From an uncultured Granulosicoccaceae bacterium (GTDB lineage Bacteria > Pseudomonadota > Gammaproteobacteria > CALCKW01): a stretch of DNA of 33,740 nt. Below the pieces are notes generated by a model. The model worked only from the letters and a program-made list of their open reading frames with translations. It did no database searches and was not told the origin of the DNA. Within the stretch, counting starts at the first letter, position 1; the number at the start of each line of letters is the position of its first letter. Positions 9,001-18,454 of this stretch are shown in pieces. Location: NCBI GenBank assembly GCA_937965695.1, contig CALCKW010000059.1:64351-98090 (forward strand), read 5' to 3'. Made by a program: the position numbers and the translations under genes.

Positions 9001-9861
9001 ATGTCGATTCAAATGGAAAATGTTCAGCATATTGCCGCATTTGCAGATGGTTGCAGCGGTGGCAATGCAGCTGGCGTCTATCTCGCTGAAGCGATGCCGA
9101 GTGATGAAGATATGCGCGCCTTGGCAGCGCGTTTAGGTTATTCAGAGACGGTTTTTGCCGTGCCCGAAGGAGGCGAAGGCTCCTATCGCGTGCGTTACTT
9201 TTCCCCAGAGTCAGAAGTGCCTTTTTGTGGTCACGCAACTATTGCGCTAGGAACAGCGCTGGCGCAGCGGGCCGGTTTAGGGGTCTTTGATCTGCAGCTC
9301 AATCAGGCGCAGATAAGCGTTGAAGTCGCTGACGACGGTGGTTTTCAAGTAGTTGCGTTGCAATCGCCGCCCACCAAAAGCCAAGCGGCCGAGCCTGATT
9401 TTTTAGCCGAGGGCATGGCCTTGTTTTCACTCACGGATGATGATCTTGATCCGAGATTTGTTCCTGGGCTAGCCCATGCCGGTGCAGATCACATGATCTT
9501 GATACTCAAAACACGTGAGGCAGTGGCTGCGATGAACTATGACTTGCAAGCAGGGCGTGATTTCATGAACAAACACGGCCTGATCACTGTGTTGCTGGGC
9601 TATGCCGAGTCAGAACGGTTTTTCCACACACGCAATGCTTTCGCCTCTGGTGGGGTGTTCGAAGACCCTGCCACCGGTGCTGCCACAGCTGCTCTGGCCG
9701 GTTATTTGCGCGATATGTCCTGGCCGCACGGTGGGGAAATAGATGTGGTGCAAGGAGAAGACATGGGGCAGCGATCTTTGCTGCGTGCTCGGTTCTCAGA
9801 CGAAGTCGGCAGCTCAATACGTGTATCGGGCAGCACGCGAATGATGGTGCAAATGGCGTAG
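9001..9861 (+). CDS. PhzF-family isomerase/epimerase-fold protein
   Basis: This is a member of the PhzF/diaminopimelate-epimerase fold, 286 residues and probably cytoplasmic. PhzF isomerises dihydro-3-hydroxyanthranilate in phenazine synthesis, but most homologues are of unknown function. The conserved catalytic glutamate is in LGYSETVFAV (Glu49). Other family motifs are VPFCGHATIALGTAL (from about residue 73) and FEDPATGAATAALAGYL (from about 218). A good ribosome site, GGGAG, lies 9 bases before the ATG. It is divergent from the LysR gene and stands alone; no phenazine genes are nearby, so a phenazine role is not supported. Confidence 0.92.
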   Translation: MSIQMENVQHIAAFADGCSGGNAAGVYLAEAMPSDEDMRALAARLGYSETVFAVPEGGEGSYRVRYFSPESEVPFCGHATIALGTALAQRAGLGVFDLQLNQAQISVEVADDGGFQVVALQSPPTKSQAAEPDFLAEGMALFSLTDDDLDPRFVPGLAHAGADHMILILKTREAVAAMNYDLQAGRDFMNKHGLITVLLGYAESERFFHTRNAFASGGVFEDPATGAATAALAGYLRDMSWPHGGEIDVVQGEDMGQRSLLRARFSDEVGSSIRVSGSTRMMVQMA

Positions 9862-10008
9862 CTCTAGATTCTTAGCCGCGAGCACAATCGCGGTCGGGTC
9901 TAGGTGATAGCTGGGCCACCAGTTAGGCGGCTATCAACAGCAAAATCCTTCGAGTGTCCGGGCTATGGCTGCCGGCGTAAAACTGCTGCTTTTTGCCAGT
10001 ACAAATAA

Positions 10009-11166
<1,158 letters not shown>

Positions 11167-11359
11167 TACAGCCCGTCAACTTAAGAAATAGGTTTGCTGT
11201 AAATAGCAAAGCGACCTGCGCAAAAGGTCTGTTTCCTGATTAATTCAAATACGTAGGTTTTTCATTACCAGCTTTAGTTAAGATCAAATATTTTCTTGGC
11301 CTTTATCTTGTCGCTTGCTTTTATGTCAGTTCATTTAATGACATAGGAAGTCGAGCACA

Positions 11360-12211
11360 ATGAAAATGACATTGCTAGCACTGGGAATCTGCTGCGTATT
11401 GGGCCAGCCTGTAGTAGCTCACGCACAAAGTATCGCCGAAGTTCCGCCTCTGGCTTTGTCTAAAACATTCAAATCCAAATACCCGGTACAAAACTATTGG
11501 GTAAGCGAAAAGCTAGACGGTGCTCGCGCCTTTTGGAATGGTCGTCAATTGCTGTCACGCCGTGGCAACCTGTTCCATGCGCCCGCTTGGTTTGTGCAAA
11601 ACCTACCGAAGCAACCTCTCGACGGTGAACTCTGGTTGGGTCGCGGTAAATTTGAAGCCTTGATGCATGTCGTGCGAGACAAAGTACCGGATGAATCTGC
11701 TTGGCAGGAGGTTCGCTTCCACGTGTTTGATCTGCCCCAACACGAGGGTGTATTTGAACAGCGGCAGGCTCAATTACAAAAATTGGTAAACGGCAGTGAA
11801 AATTCTTATATCAAATTAGTGCAACAGCAGCGGGTCGCAAGCTCAGGGGAACTAGAGAGCGTGCTGCAAACTGTGCTGGCAAAGGGCGGTGAGGGCTTGA
11901 TGCTGCAGCAAAGTGATCTTCCCTATCAAGCGGGCAGGCACAATGGGCTTTTGAAACTCAAACCCTACACCGACGATGAAGCAACAGTGGTTGAATATCT
12001 ACCAGGTAAAGGTAAGTACCAGGGAATGGTAGGTGCACTGCTTGTAAAAGATACAACGGGAAGACGTTTTCGATTGGGTTCTGGCCTCAGCGACCACCAA
12101 CGCAAAGCGCCACCGGTGATTGGCAGCCAAGTGAGTTATCGCTTTCAAGGTCGAACTGGCAGTGGCCTGCCGAGATTTGCTCGTTTTCTTCGAGAGCGGC
12201 CCAGCGAGTAA
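11360..12211 (+). CDS. Secreted ATP-dependent DNA ligase, LigE type
   Basis: This is a minimal ATP-dependent DNA ligase of 283 residues with an N-terminal signal peptide (hydrophobic MTLLALGICCVLGQPVVA, probable cleavage after AHA), so predicted to be periplasmic. Motif I with the AMP-accepting lysine is SEKLDGARAFW (Lys51). Motif III is LDGELWLGRG, motif IV GGEGLMLQ and motif V LLKLKPY. An oligonucleotide-binding fold covers the remainder (VGALLVKD...FRLGSGLSDHQR). LigE proteins occur in several competent or biofilm-forming gram-negatives, where roles with extracellular or imported DNA have been proposed. AGGAAG lies 9 bases before the ATG. No competence gene is adjacent. Confidence 0.92.
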   Translation: MKMTLLALGICCVLGQPVVAHAQSIAEVPPLALSKTFKSKYPVQNYWVSEKLDGARAFWNGRQLLSRRGNLFHAPAWFVQNLPKQPLDGELWLGRGKFEALMHVVRDKVPDESAWQEVRFHVFDLPQHEGVFEQRQAQLQKLVNGSENSYIKLVQQQRVASSGELESVLQTVLAKGGEGLMLQQSDLPYQAGRHNGLLKLKPYTDDEATVVEYLPGKGKYQGMVGALLVKDTTGRRFRLGSGLSDHQRKAPPVIGSQVSYRFQGRTGSGLPRFARFLRERPSE

Positions 12212-12333
12212 GTTAAGAGACAAAAACGGACGATGCTAACCCTTTGTTGCTGTAGTAAATCACGACTGTCTATAACACGGCGAATTTCGAAATCGTCAGA
12301 TGCACTACACTTTCATCATCGCAGACAGGGCTA

Positions 12334-12780
12334 ATGACGACGATGAATGACGAGAAAAAATCAATCTCTGAGGGTGGTACCCCTACGACTAGAACGATGG
12401 CGATGCCTAGCGACACCAATTCGTCAGGGGATGTATTTGGTGGCTGGGTTCTTTCTCAAATGGACATTGCCGCTGGCATCTGCGCGGGTCAAAGAGCACA
12501 GGGCAGAGTGGTGACCGCTTCAATCGAAGCTATGCGTTTCTACCGCCCGGTACGCGTGGGCGATATTCTGGGCGTGTACACCAGTGTTATCCGTGTTGGC
12601 CGGTCATCCATGGATATCCTAATCGAAGCATGGGTTCGGCGCGACCGTATCGGCGATCGTGAGAAAGTAACTGAAGCGACGTTTACTTTTGTTGCTGTAG
12701 ATGCAGACGGTAAATCTGTCGCTATTCCGCCTAGAGATCAGTTACCGCAATACGTGAAAGACAAATTTGGTGAACTGTAG
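12334..12780 (+). CDS. Acyl-CoA thioesterase, YciA-like hotdog protein
   Basis: This is a cytoplasmic hotdog-fold thioesterase that hydrolyses acyl-CoA to free acid and CoA, 148 residues. RTMAMPSDTNSSGDVFGGWVLSQMDIAAG is the catalytic region of the YciA/BACH group, including the conserved asparagine and the FGGW loop with the following aspartate. VVTASIEAMRFYRPVRVGDILGVY is the second conserved strand-helix block. A second ATG nine bases downstream (MNDEKK) is a possible alternative start. The gene stands alone between the ligase and YdeI-like genes. A small TTCTGT/ACAGAA hairpin follows the stop but lacks a T-tract. Confidence 0.92.
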   Translation: MTTMNDEKKSISEGGTPTTRTMAMPSDTNSSGDVFGGWVLSQMDIAAGICAGQRAQGRVVTASIEAMRFYRPVRVGDILGVYTSVIRVGRSSMDILIEAWVRRDRIGDREKVTEATFTFVAVDADGKSVAIPPRDQLPQYVKDKFGEL

Positions 12781-12880
12781 TTTCTGTTTTTTACAGAACG
12801 GGTTCACGTTATTTACTTTTTTGTACGCTAGTTCACTTTGTATCTGCGATACCAATTCTTTGAAAAGAGTCGTTTAAACA

Positions 12881-13459
12881 ATGGTTGAAGTTGTTAAATC
12901 TAGAATTCGATCTTTCAAAACTGCAGCGAAGTTATCTGAATGGCTAGAGCGTTATCACGACTCGGAGACTGAGCTGTGGGTTAAAATATACAAAAAAAAC
13001 TCAGGTATAAATTCAGTCAGCTGGAATGATGTTGTCATTGAGAGTCTCTGCTGGGGATGGATTGATAGTGTAAAAAAATCATTGGATGAATCCGCGTATT
13101 TGCAGCGAATCACCCCGAGAAAAAAAACGAGCAATTGGTCCAAGCGCAATACAGAGCATGCGGAAAAATTAATTCTAGACGGGAGAATGAGAAAGGCAGG
13201 GTTGGTACATATTACCGCAGCAAAGGGCGATGGACGATGGGATAATGCTTATGCACCCAGCAGCGAGATGCGAGTGCCCGAGAATTTTCTTGAAGCGCTA
13301 GAAAATAATACAAAGGCAAAAGCGTTTTATACGTCTCTTAATAAATCGAATCTATACGCGATCGTGTATAGGTTAACCACCGCTAAGAAGCCGGAAACCA
13401 GACAGAAGAGGTTTGATCAAATAATTAGTATGCTTGAAAATAAAGAGAAATTTCACTGA
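12881..13459 (+). CDS. YdeI/OmpD-associated family protein
   Basis: This is a 192-residue cytoplasmic protein matching the YdeI/OmdA family (bacteriocin-protection and OmpD-associated annotations; no defined biochemistry). Recognisable blocks are WLERYHDSETELWVKIYKK, SWNDVVIESLCWGWIDSVKK, the family core RITPRKKTSNWSKRN and LEALENNTKAKAFYTSLNKSN, ending with the lysine-rich helix RQKRFDQIISMLENKEKFH. Codons are markedly AT-rich (many aaa, ata, aat) compared with the genes on either side, which suggests more recent acquisition. No signal peptide or membrane segment is visible. Confidence 0.85.
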   Translation: MVEVVKSRIRSFKTAAKLSEWLERYHDSETELWVKIYKKNSGINSVSWNDVVIESLCWGWIDSVKKSLDESAYLQRITPRKKTSNWSKRNTEHAEKLILDGRMRKAGLVHITAAKGDGRWDNAYAPSSEMRVPENFLEALENNTKAKAFYTSLNKSNLYAIVYRLTTAKKPETRQKRFDQIISMLENKEKFH

Positions 13460-13565
13460 AATATTGCCCTTTAAATGACGGGAGCTTTGTGCCTAGCGAT
13501 AGACGCATAGTCCTATCTAATTGATAATATCGCCGTTCCTTAAAACTGCATTGACGATGAGCCGC

Positions 13566-14552
13566 CTATGCATTTAACCCTTTCATGCCCTCTGCAGTGT
13601 AACGATCACCGCTTACAGCGCCTCGCTTAAACACATTGTCCAGCTCGGCCAAATTTGCTTCGGTCAATTTAACAGCGATAGATTCAACGTTTTCCTGCAA
13701 ATACCTCTGTCGGCGAGTCCCTGGGATGGGAATAATGTTGGGTCCACGGTTAAGCAGCCAAGCGAGGGCTATTTGGCTCAGGGTGCACGTGTGTGCGGAT
13801 GCAATATCAGTGACTGCCTTGAGGAGTTTGCTGTTACGTGCAAGGTTCTCTTTTTCAAAACGTGGATTGGAGATGCGAAAATCGCCTTTTGATAGTTCGT
13901 CGGTGTCGGTGAGTGTACCGGTCAGAAAACCGCGCCCTAACGGGCTGTAGGCGACAAACGCTGTGTTTAGTTCACGACATACCGACAATAATTCGTCCTC
14001 GGGCTCACGCGACCAAAGTGAATACTCCGTTTGAAGTGCCGCGACATCGTGAACCGTGTGGGCTCTGCGTAGTGTTGTTGCTGACACCTCGCAAAGACCA
14101 TAGCTTTTGATTTTCCCCGCGGCAATCAAATCTGCGACAGCGCCAACGGATTCTTCTATGGGTACTTCGGGGTTTATTCGATGCAAATAATAAAGGTCTA
14201 TCACATCTGTCCCTAGCCTCTTCAGCGAAGCCTCACAGGCCGACCGAATATAAGCCGGGCTTGAGTCGATCTTTCGTTCGTATTTGCCTTTTTCTCGGAT
14301 AATCCCACATTTGGTTGCAATCACTACCTTGTCGCGCTTACCGGTGATAAAGCGGCCTAATAGCTCTTCATTGTGGCCAATGCCATAGGTGTCCGCTGTG
14401 TCATACAGAGTTACGCCGAGTTCCAATGCGCGCTCTAATGTTGCAAGAGAGTCAACGTCGTCAGATTCACCGTAAAACTCCGACATGCCCATGCAGCCAA
14501 GTCCCAGAGCAGACACTTCTATATTACTGTTTCCAAGAGTACGTGTTTTCAT
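13566..14552 (-). CDS. Aldo/keto reductase
   Basis: This is a predicted NADPH-dependent oxidoreductase of carbonyl compounds, 328 residues in a (beta/alpha)8 barrel. The catalytic tetrad is visible: Asp51 and Tyr56 in YDTADTYGIGHNE, Lys81 in VIATKCG and His124 in LYYLHRINP. The cofactor region shows IIPIPGTRRQRYLQENVES near the C-terminus. The start MKTRTLGNSNIEVSALGLGCMGMSEFYG is typical of the IolS/YajO-like branch. It stands alone; its upstream region is almost wholly occupied by MITE-like repeat copy B, which therefore probably separates it from, or contributes to, its promoter. The physiological substrate is unknown. Confidence 0.95.
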   Translation of the reverse strand: MKTRTLGNSNIEVSALGLGCMGMSEFYGESDDVDSLATLERALELGVTLYDTADTYGIGHNEELLGRFITGKRDKVVIATKCGIIREKGKYERKIDSSPAYIRSACEASLKRLGTDVIDLYYLHRINPEVPIEESVGAVADLIAAGKIKSYGLCEVSATTLRRAHTVHDVAALQTEYSLWSREPEDELLSVCRELNTAFVAYSPLGRGFLTGTLTDTDELSKGDFRISNPRFEKENLARNSKLLKAVTDIASAHTCTLSQIALAWLLNRGPNIIPIPGTRRQRYLQENVESIAVKLTEANLAELDNVFKRGAVSGDRYTAEGMKGLNA

Positions 14553-14624
14553 TTGGATCTCGTGGGGGTATCAGAGTTGAGAATGTAGATAAATTTATAA
14601 CACGATTTTGGCACGAGTTAATAG

Positions 14625-14898
14625 AAAGCCTCAGAGTAAGTCCTGTCAGTGATGTAGGCATGAAAGTTGGAATTCAGCAAGACGCGGATCGAAGCCGATA
14701 GTGGTGCTATTGGCTTGAGCCGCACTACTGCTGGGCCAAATCTGGTGTGTGACTACGTTGCACAGCGGTAGGCCGATTGATTGTTGTGAATGACCGATAG
14801 AGCCTCACCGGCCTTGCGTAGCCGGGTGAGTTTCCAATGATCAATTGGATCGGTATTTAGCGCGTCGACGGTGCGGGCATAACTTAATCTGAGGTTTC
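14625..14898 (+). repeat. MITE-like palindromic repeat, copy B (long form)
   Basis: This is about 274 bp and fills most of the gap between the aldo/keto reductase and chemoreceptor genes. The left part (CTCAGAGTAAGTCCTGTCAG, then GTGATGTAGGCATGAAA) and the right end (CTTAATCTGAGGTTTC) match copies A and C. The ends are inverted repeats of the type GAAACCTCAGATTAAGTT, flanked by ATAG on the left and CTAG on the right. The middle (about 14757-14854) contains roughly 100 bp absent from A and C, with its own hairpin (CTCACCGGC / GCCGGGTGAG). Another stem, AAGCCGATAG / CTATTGGCTT, lies in the left half. Confidence 0.75.
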
Positions 14899-16491
14899 CT
14901 AGGCCACTCGCTGATCACCGTGGAGCTTAAAACGAGAAACAGAATCCATCAGCAGTTGCGCCTGTTCCTCTAATGCGCGAGACGTGTCAGCAACTTCGCT
15001 GACAAACGCCGATGTGGATTGCATTAAATTAGTCATTTCTGAAATTGAATGCGTGATGGTTCGGATGCCTTGATTTTGTTCATTTGCGGCTATCGAAATT
15101 TCGTTGACGGTCGTCGAAACTTCGTGGATTGAACCGATGATGTCCTTTAATGTTTCGCCGGAATTATTGACAAGATCTGTTCCAAGCTTTACACGCTCGT
15201 TTGTCGTCTCGCTGAGCACTTTAATGTCACTTGCTGCGGTTGCGCTTCGTTTGGCTAATTCGCGAACTTCGGAGGCGACAACGGCAAAGCCTCTGCCTTG
15301 TTCTCCAGCGCGTGCCGCTTCAACCGCTGCGTTCAACGCGAGCAGATTGGTTTGAAATGCTATGGAGTCCACAAGGCCGGTGATATCAGCGATTTGCCCG
15401 CTGGACTCGCTGACATCCGCCATCGCCGCTACTGCTTTTTCGATGACCTCTGTGCCAGTCGTCGCAGAAGAACTGGTTGTCTCCGCTCGAAGCCCAACAC
15501 TTTTTGCGTTTTCTGCGCTGATCGCCATGGATTCGGACATTTGTGTTAATCCAGACGAGGCTTCCAATACCGCTGCAGTTTGTCTTTCAGACTTCCCTAA
15601 CAGTGAATTGTTGCCTTCAGATATTTGCCGTACAGAGCTTGCGACTGCAATGGCAGACTCTTTAGTCTGGCTAATGGTGTCGTGTAGGTTGTCGCAAAAC
15701 TTGTTAAACGCATTTGCAATGCTGTCAATCTCGTCTTTATGATCGTTAACTATACGTCTTGTCAGGTCTCCATCCCCTTCAGCAATATCGAGGATGCGCT
15801 CCCTGATGTCTGCCAATCTGCGCGTTATTCTAATGGGTAAATAGGTCGCTACGGCAATACCAAAGACGGCACTGACCACTGCAACCAAGGTTAGTATGCC
15901 GATAGTCTTTTCAGTGGAGATGATGACAGAATCAACTTGACTGGCAGTGGAGGCGAGCCAGTCGTCTTTCATTTGCGTGAGTTGGGTATTAAGAGCATCA
16001 AATTGTTTACGTGATTTACCCCCACTAAGATCCGACGCGAGTAGCCGATTCATTCGGTTGTCTTTTGAACGCAGTTCGATCACTTCGAAGCTGGTTTTTG
16101 TCCACACTTGTATGTTATCGATGGCGGAGGTCACCTGCTGAATCTGCGTGTCATCGTCTAAGAGTTGAGTCAAACTGTCGAGTCCGGACTGTGCTTCTGA
16201 TAGCTTGTTGCTGTGATCTTTGACAAGAGCGGGATATTTTTCTGACTTTACTTTGGAAGTCAGACTAGAGCGCTCATCCAAGTATCCACTGTTAACTGCA
16301 GCAGCGACTCTGTATAGCGCAGCGATGGCGGGCATATCTACATCTGAGACCAGCTTAATTTGTTTCTCAAGCCCGACCATTGTGTAGCGGCTAAACCCCA
16401 CGATGCACAAAACCGTCGCCACCAAAATAAACAGAGGCATTGAAAGTTTAAATTTTACGGAGTGAATAAACGATTTATTTCTTGTAGACAT
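14899..16491 (-). CDS. Methyl-accepting chemotaxis protein
   Basis: This is a membrane chemoreceptor of 530 residues. Membrane segments lie at about 18-35 and 197-217. The periplasmic part of about 160 residues is entirely helical in character, as in four-helix-bundle ligand domains. A HAMP domain (about 218-270) precedes the signalling domain, whose tip [39 protein letters not shown] is intact. No C-terminal CheR-binding pentapeptide is seen. Just upstream on the same strand is a secreted Cache-like protein, so ligand sensing may be shared. The stop codon TAG lies within the CTAG that borders repeat copy B. No other che genes are in the window. Confidence 0.95.
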   Translation of the reverse strand: MSTRNKSFIHSVKFKLSMPLFILVATVLCIVGFSRYTMVGLEKQIKLVSDVDMPAIAALYRVAAAVNSGYLDERSSLTSKVKSEKYPALVKDHSNKLSEAQSGLDSLTQLLDDDTQIQQVTSAIDNIQVWTKTSFEVIELRSKDNRMNRLLASDLSGGKSRKQFDALNTQLTQMKDDWLASTASQVDSVIISTEKTIGILTLVAVVSAVFGIAVATYLPIRITRRLADIRERILDIAEGDGDLTRRIVNDHKDEIDSIANAFNKFCDNLHDTISQTKESAIAVASSVRQISEGNNSLLGKSERQTAAVLEASSGLTQMSESMAISAENAKSVGLRAETTSSSATTGTEVIEKAVAAMADVSESSGQIADITGLVDSIAFQTNLLALNAAVEAARAGEQGRGFAVVASEVRELAKRSATAASDIKVLSETTNERVKLGTDLVNNSGETLKDIIGSIHEVSTTVNEISIAANEQNQGIRTITHSISEMTNLMQSTSAFVSEVADTSRALEEQAQLLMDSVSRFKLHGDQRVA

Positions 16492-16521
16492 TGTTTTTCG
16501 TCCTTGATTTTCGTGCTGTGC

Positions 16522-16543
16522 CCATCAGCTTGTGCACTGATGG
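16522..16543 (-). promoter_or_regulatory. Hairpin 1 in the Cache protein / chemoreceptor spacer
   Basis: CCATCAG and CTGATGG form a perfect 7-bp stem with an 8-base loop, 30-50 bases before the chemoreceptor start. It is the second of two hairpins in transcript order. There is no T-run, so it is more likely an mRNA-processing or translation-modulating structure than a terminator. Confidence 0.4.
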
Positions 16544-16554
16544 TTTACTTAATC

Positions 16555-16581
16555 CATTCGCCAGCGATTGTCTGGCGAATG
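16555..16581 (-). promoter_or_regulatory. Hairpin 2 in the Cache protein / chemoreceptor spacer
   Basis: CATTCGCCAG-cgattgt-CTGGCGAATG is a perfect 10-bp stem located 8 bases after the stop of the secreted Cache-like gene. It could stop 3' decay or cause partial termination, giving excess secreted protein over receptor. No T-run follows on the minus strand, so complete termination is not indicated. Confidence 0.5.
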
Positions 16582-16588
16582 AGGGTGA

Positions 16589-17173
16589 TTACTCGAATTC
16601 GTCTACGTTTACACCAATAGTGATAGCGCCGATTGCTGTGCCTTCGCTTAACACTGGAACAGAAATTTGTACTAGATACGCTTGCGCGCTGTCGTCGTAC
16701 TCGACTTCACCGATATGTACTTGGCCTTTGCCGCTAGCGAAAGAATCGGTAAACTTTGCTTCGTCGCCTTGCCAATAATCAGAGGTCTTATTCGTCGCGC
16801 CAACAATACCGCCTTGGTTTCCCATTACAAATGACTCCAGTACGTACTCGGCGTCACTCTCGAGGTTGCCGAGGGCATCGACGGCGGCGTTCTCAAAGAA
16901 TGGCATCATGAAGCTCGCAAGACCGGAAGTAGAGCGCCACTGATCGTCTAGGTTTTTAATATCAGCGAGCGGGATATTTTTGGCGTTGTGGACTTTCACA
17001 GCGGCGATAATGTCGGGGTGGTTGCCCCAATCCTGTTGCATTTGTGGAATCTCTTGCGCAAGTGCTGAGGGAAGCGCAGCAAGTGCTGCAGTTTGTGGGG
17101 TATCTGCTTGCACGCCTGTGACACTTAAAAATACAAGAGTGGATAAACCAATTGTCTGTTTTGCTTTTGTCAT
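16589..17173 (-). CDS. Secreted single Cache (PDC-like) sensor-domain protein
   Basis: This is a 194-residue protein with a signal peptide (MTKAKQTIGLSTLVFLSVTGVQA) and no membrane anchor beyond it, so predicted to be periplasmic. The body resembles the PDC/Cache domain of extracellular sensors: DPQWR-like QWRSTSGLASFMMPFFENAA, FVMGNQGGIVGATNKTSDYWQGDEAKFTDSF, then HIGEVEYDDSAQAYLVQISVPV and a final strand IGAITIGVNVDEF. In most proteins this domain is fused to a kinase, cyclase or chemoreceptor; here it is free-standing and precedes a chemoreceptor gene on the same strand. A role as a ligand-binding partner of that receptor is inferred. The ligand is unknown. Confidence 0.82.
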   Translation of the reverse strand: MTKAKQTIGLSTLVFLSVTGVQADTPQTAALAALPSALAQEIPQMQQDWGNHPDIIAAVKVHNAKNIPLADIKNLDDQWRSTSGLASFMMPFFENAAVDALGNLESDAEYVLESFVMGNQGGIVGATNKTSDYWQGDEAKFTDSFASGKGQVHIGEVEYDDSAQAYLVQISVPVLSEGTAIGAITIGVNVDEFE

Positions 17174-17786
17174 GATTGAAGTTCTCTCATTTGCAATGGT
17201 TGAGTTTTAGGGTTGTGATTGCCCTAGTCTGCGTTTACAGAACAATGCACAACCTCCGTCACTGAACTATCGTCAACGACATCATTTTGTTTTGGGTGAA
17301 AATGCACTCGACGGGATAGCTTTGAGTTCTGAAGTACGGTGGTTTAGTTTTGTCATTTGATTTATAGCGAACGAACATCAACTCCGCATGAAGGCTGATA
17401 GGTGGGACAAAACGTTGGAATTGAAACTGAAGGCTTTTTGAAGCGCGCAGTTGTAGTCAACAAAACAATAAAAAATTTGTTTATTAACAAAGCCTTGCTA
17501 AAGCAAAAAACAAGTTACTGAATTATTGCAAGCGATTTCATTCCAAATTATAAAAAAGTACAATCTGTCTTTGCAGTTTTTTTTGGGTTTTCTTTTATTA
17601 CTAATGTTGGTTCTCTGTCAGTTTATTGAATACAGCATACTGATGCTGTTCGAGGGCGCAGTTGCTCTGTCAATTGACGAAAAATAAGTTTTATCGCTGC
17701 GTCCAAGCTGTGTAACAGGTCATTATCGAGACCTATTTTTGAAAGTGTTTTCAGTTTTTAGTAAAGCAATTGGGCTAAACTTCTAG
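17174..17786. other. AT-rich intergenic region, no gene recognised
   Basis: These 613 bases between the Cache-like gene and repeat copy C contain no convincing reading frame on either strand and no RNA gene I can identify. The part from about 17450 to 17640 is strongly AT-rich, with runs of A and T. The region must hold the promoter of the minus-strand Cache gene at its left end, but I see no confident -35/-10 pair. Confidence 0.6.
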
Positions 17787-17946
17787 GGATGCTCAGATTA
17801 ATCCCGGTCAGTGACGTTGGCATGAAAAATTTGGACACAGCAAGGCGCGAATCGACGGCGAGTGAGGTGCTATTGGCTCGATTTGCAACACGGCTGGGCT
17901 AAATTTGGCGCGGCGACAGTACGAGCATGACTTGATTCGAGGTTTC
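17787..17946 (+). repeat. MITE-like palindromic repeat, copy C
   Basis: This 160-bp copy is the clearest. The left end is GGATGCTCAGATTAATCC and the right end, reversed, is GAAACCTCGAATCAAGTC; the flanks are CTAG and CAGG. The interior is also inverted: AAATTTGGACACAGC faces GCTGGGCTAAATTT, and AATCGA faces TCGATT. The whole element can therefore fold into one imperfect hairpin. It ends 34 bases before the flavodoxin-like gene and could contribute to its promoter or leader. Confidence 0.78.
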
Positions 17947-17980
17947 CAGGCTATCCGTTGCTAACAAACAGGGTTTTACA

Positions 17981-18454
17981 ATGGCAGATACGAGTATAAG
18001 AATATTGTTGGTCTGCCATGCTCCGTCAACCAATACAGAGTTATTGCGGGACGCGGCGATAAGGGGAGCGGAGCATCCGATGTTGGAAGCTGTTGATGCG
18101 AGGTGGGTACCGCCTTTACAGGCGACAGCTGAGGATGTACTTGCCTGTGATGCAATTTTACTCGGCACGACAGAAAACTTTGGTTATATGAGTGGTGCTC
18201 TCAAAGATTTTTTTGATCGCATTTATTACCCATGCCTGGAGCTTACAGAGGCTAAGCCGTATAGTTATTATGTGCGCGCCGGCAGCGATGGTACGGGTAC
18301 CTGCCGCGCAATCGATGCCATTACTCAAGGGCTGTCTTGGCGGCAAGTATTGCCACCGGTTTTATGCAAAGGTGATTACGATCCGCGATTTGCAGAGCGC
18401 GTAGAGGAGTTGTCCGCTACGTTAGCCGCTGGTGTTGAAACAGGGCTGTACTGA
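17981..18454 (+). CDS. Flavodoxin-fold / NADPH-dependent FMN reductase-like protein
   Basis: This is a cytoplasmic protein of 157 residues with a flavodoxin-like fold. The first strand and phosphate-binding loop are IRILLVCHAPSTNTELLRDAA. The second flavin-contact region is ACDAILLGTTENFGYMSGALKDFFDRIYYPC, and the third is YYVRAGSDGTGTCRAIDAI. These match the flavodoxin family that includes WrbA-like and NADPH-dependent FMN reductases. No iron-sulfur motif is present. The last 79 bases overlap, on the opposite strand, the 3' end of the large HD-domain gene. Repeat copy C ends just upstream. The redox partner is unknown. Confidence 0.85.
   Translation: MADTSIRILLVCHAPSTNTELLRDAAIRGAEHPMLEAVDARWVPPLQATAEDVLACDAILLGTTENFGYMSGALKDFFDRIYYPCLELTEAKPYSYYVRAGSDGTGTCRAIDAITQGLSWRQVLPPVLCKGDYDPRFAERVEELSATLAAGVETGLY

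Noticed and set aside
9001..9861. Phenazine biosynthesis locus
   Set aside because: Only a PhzF-fold protein is present; no other phz gene lies in the window, and most PhzF homologues are unrelated to phenazines.
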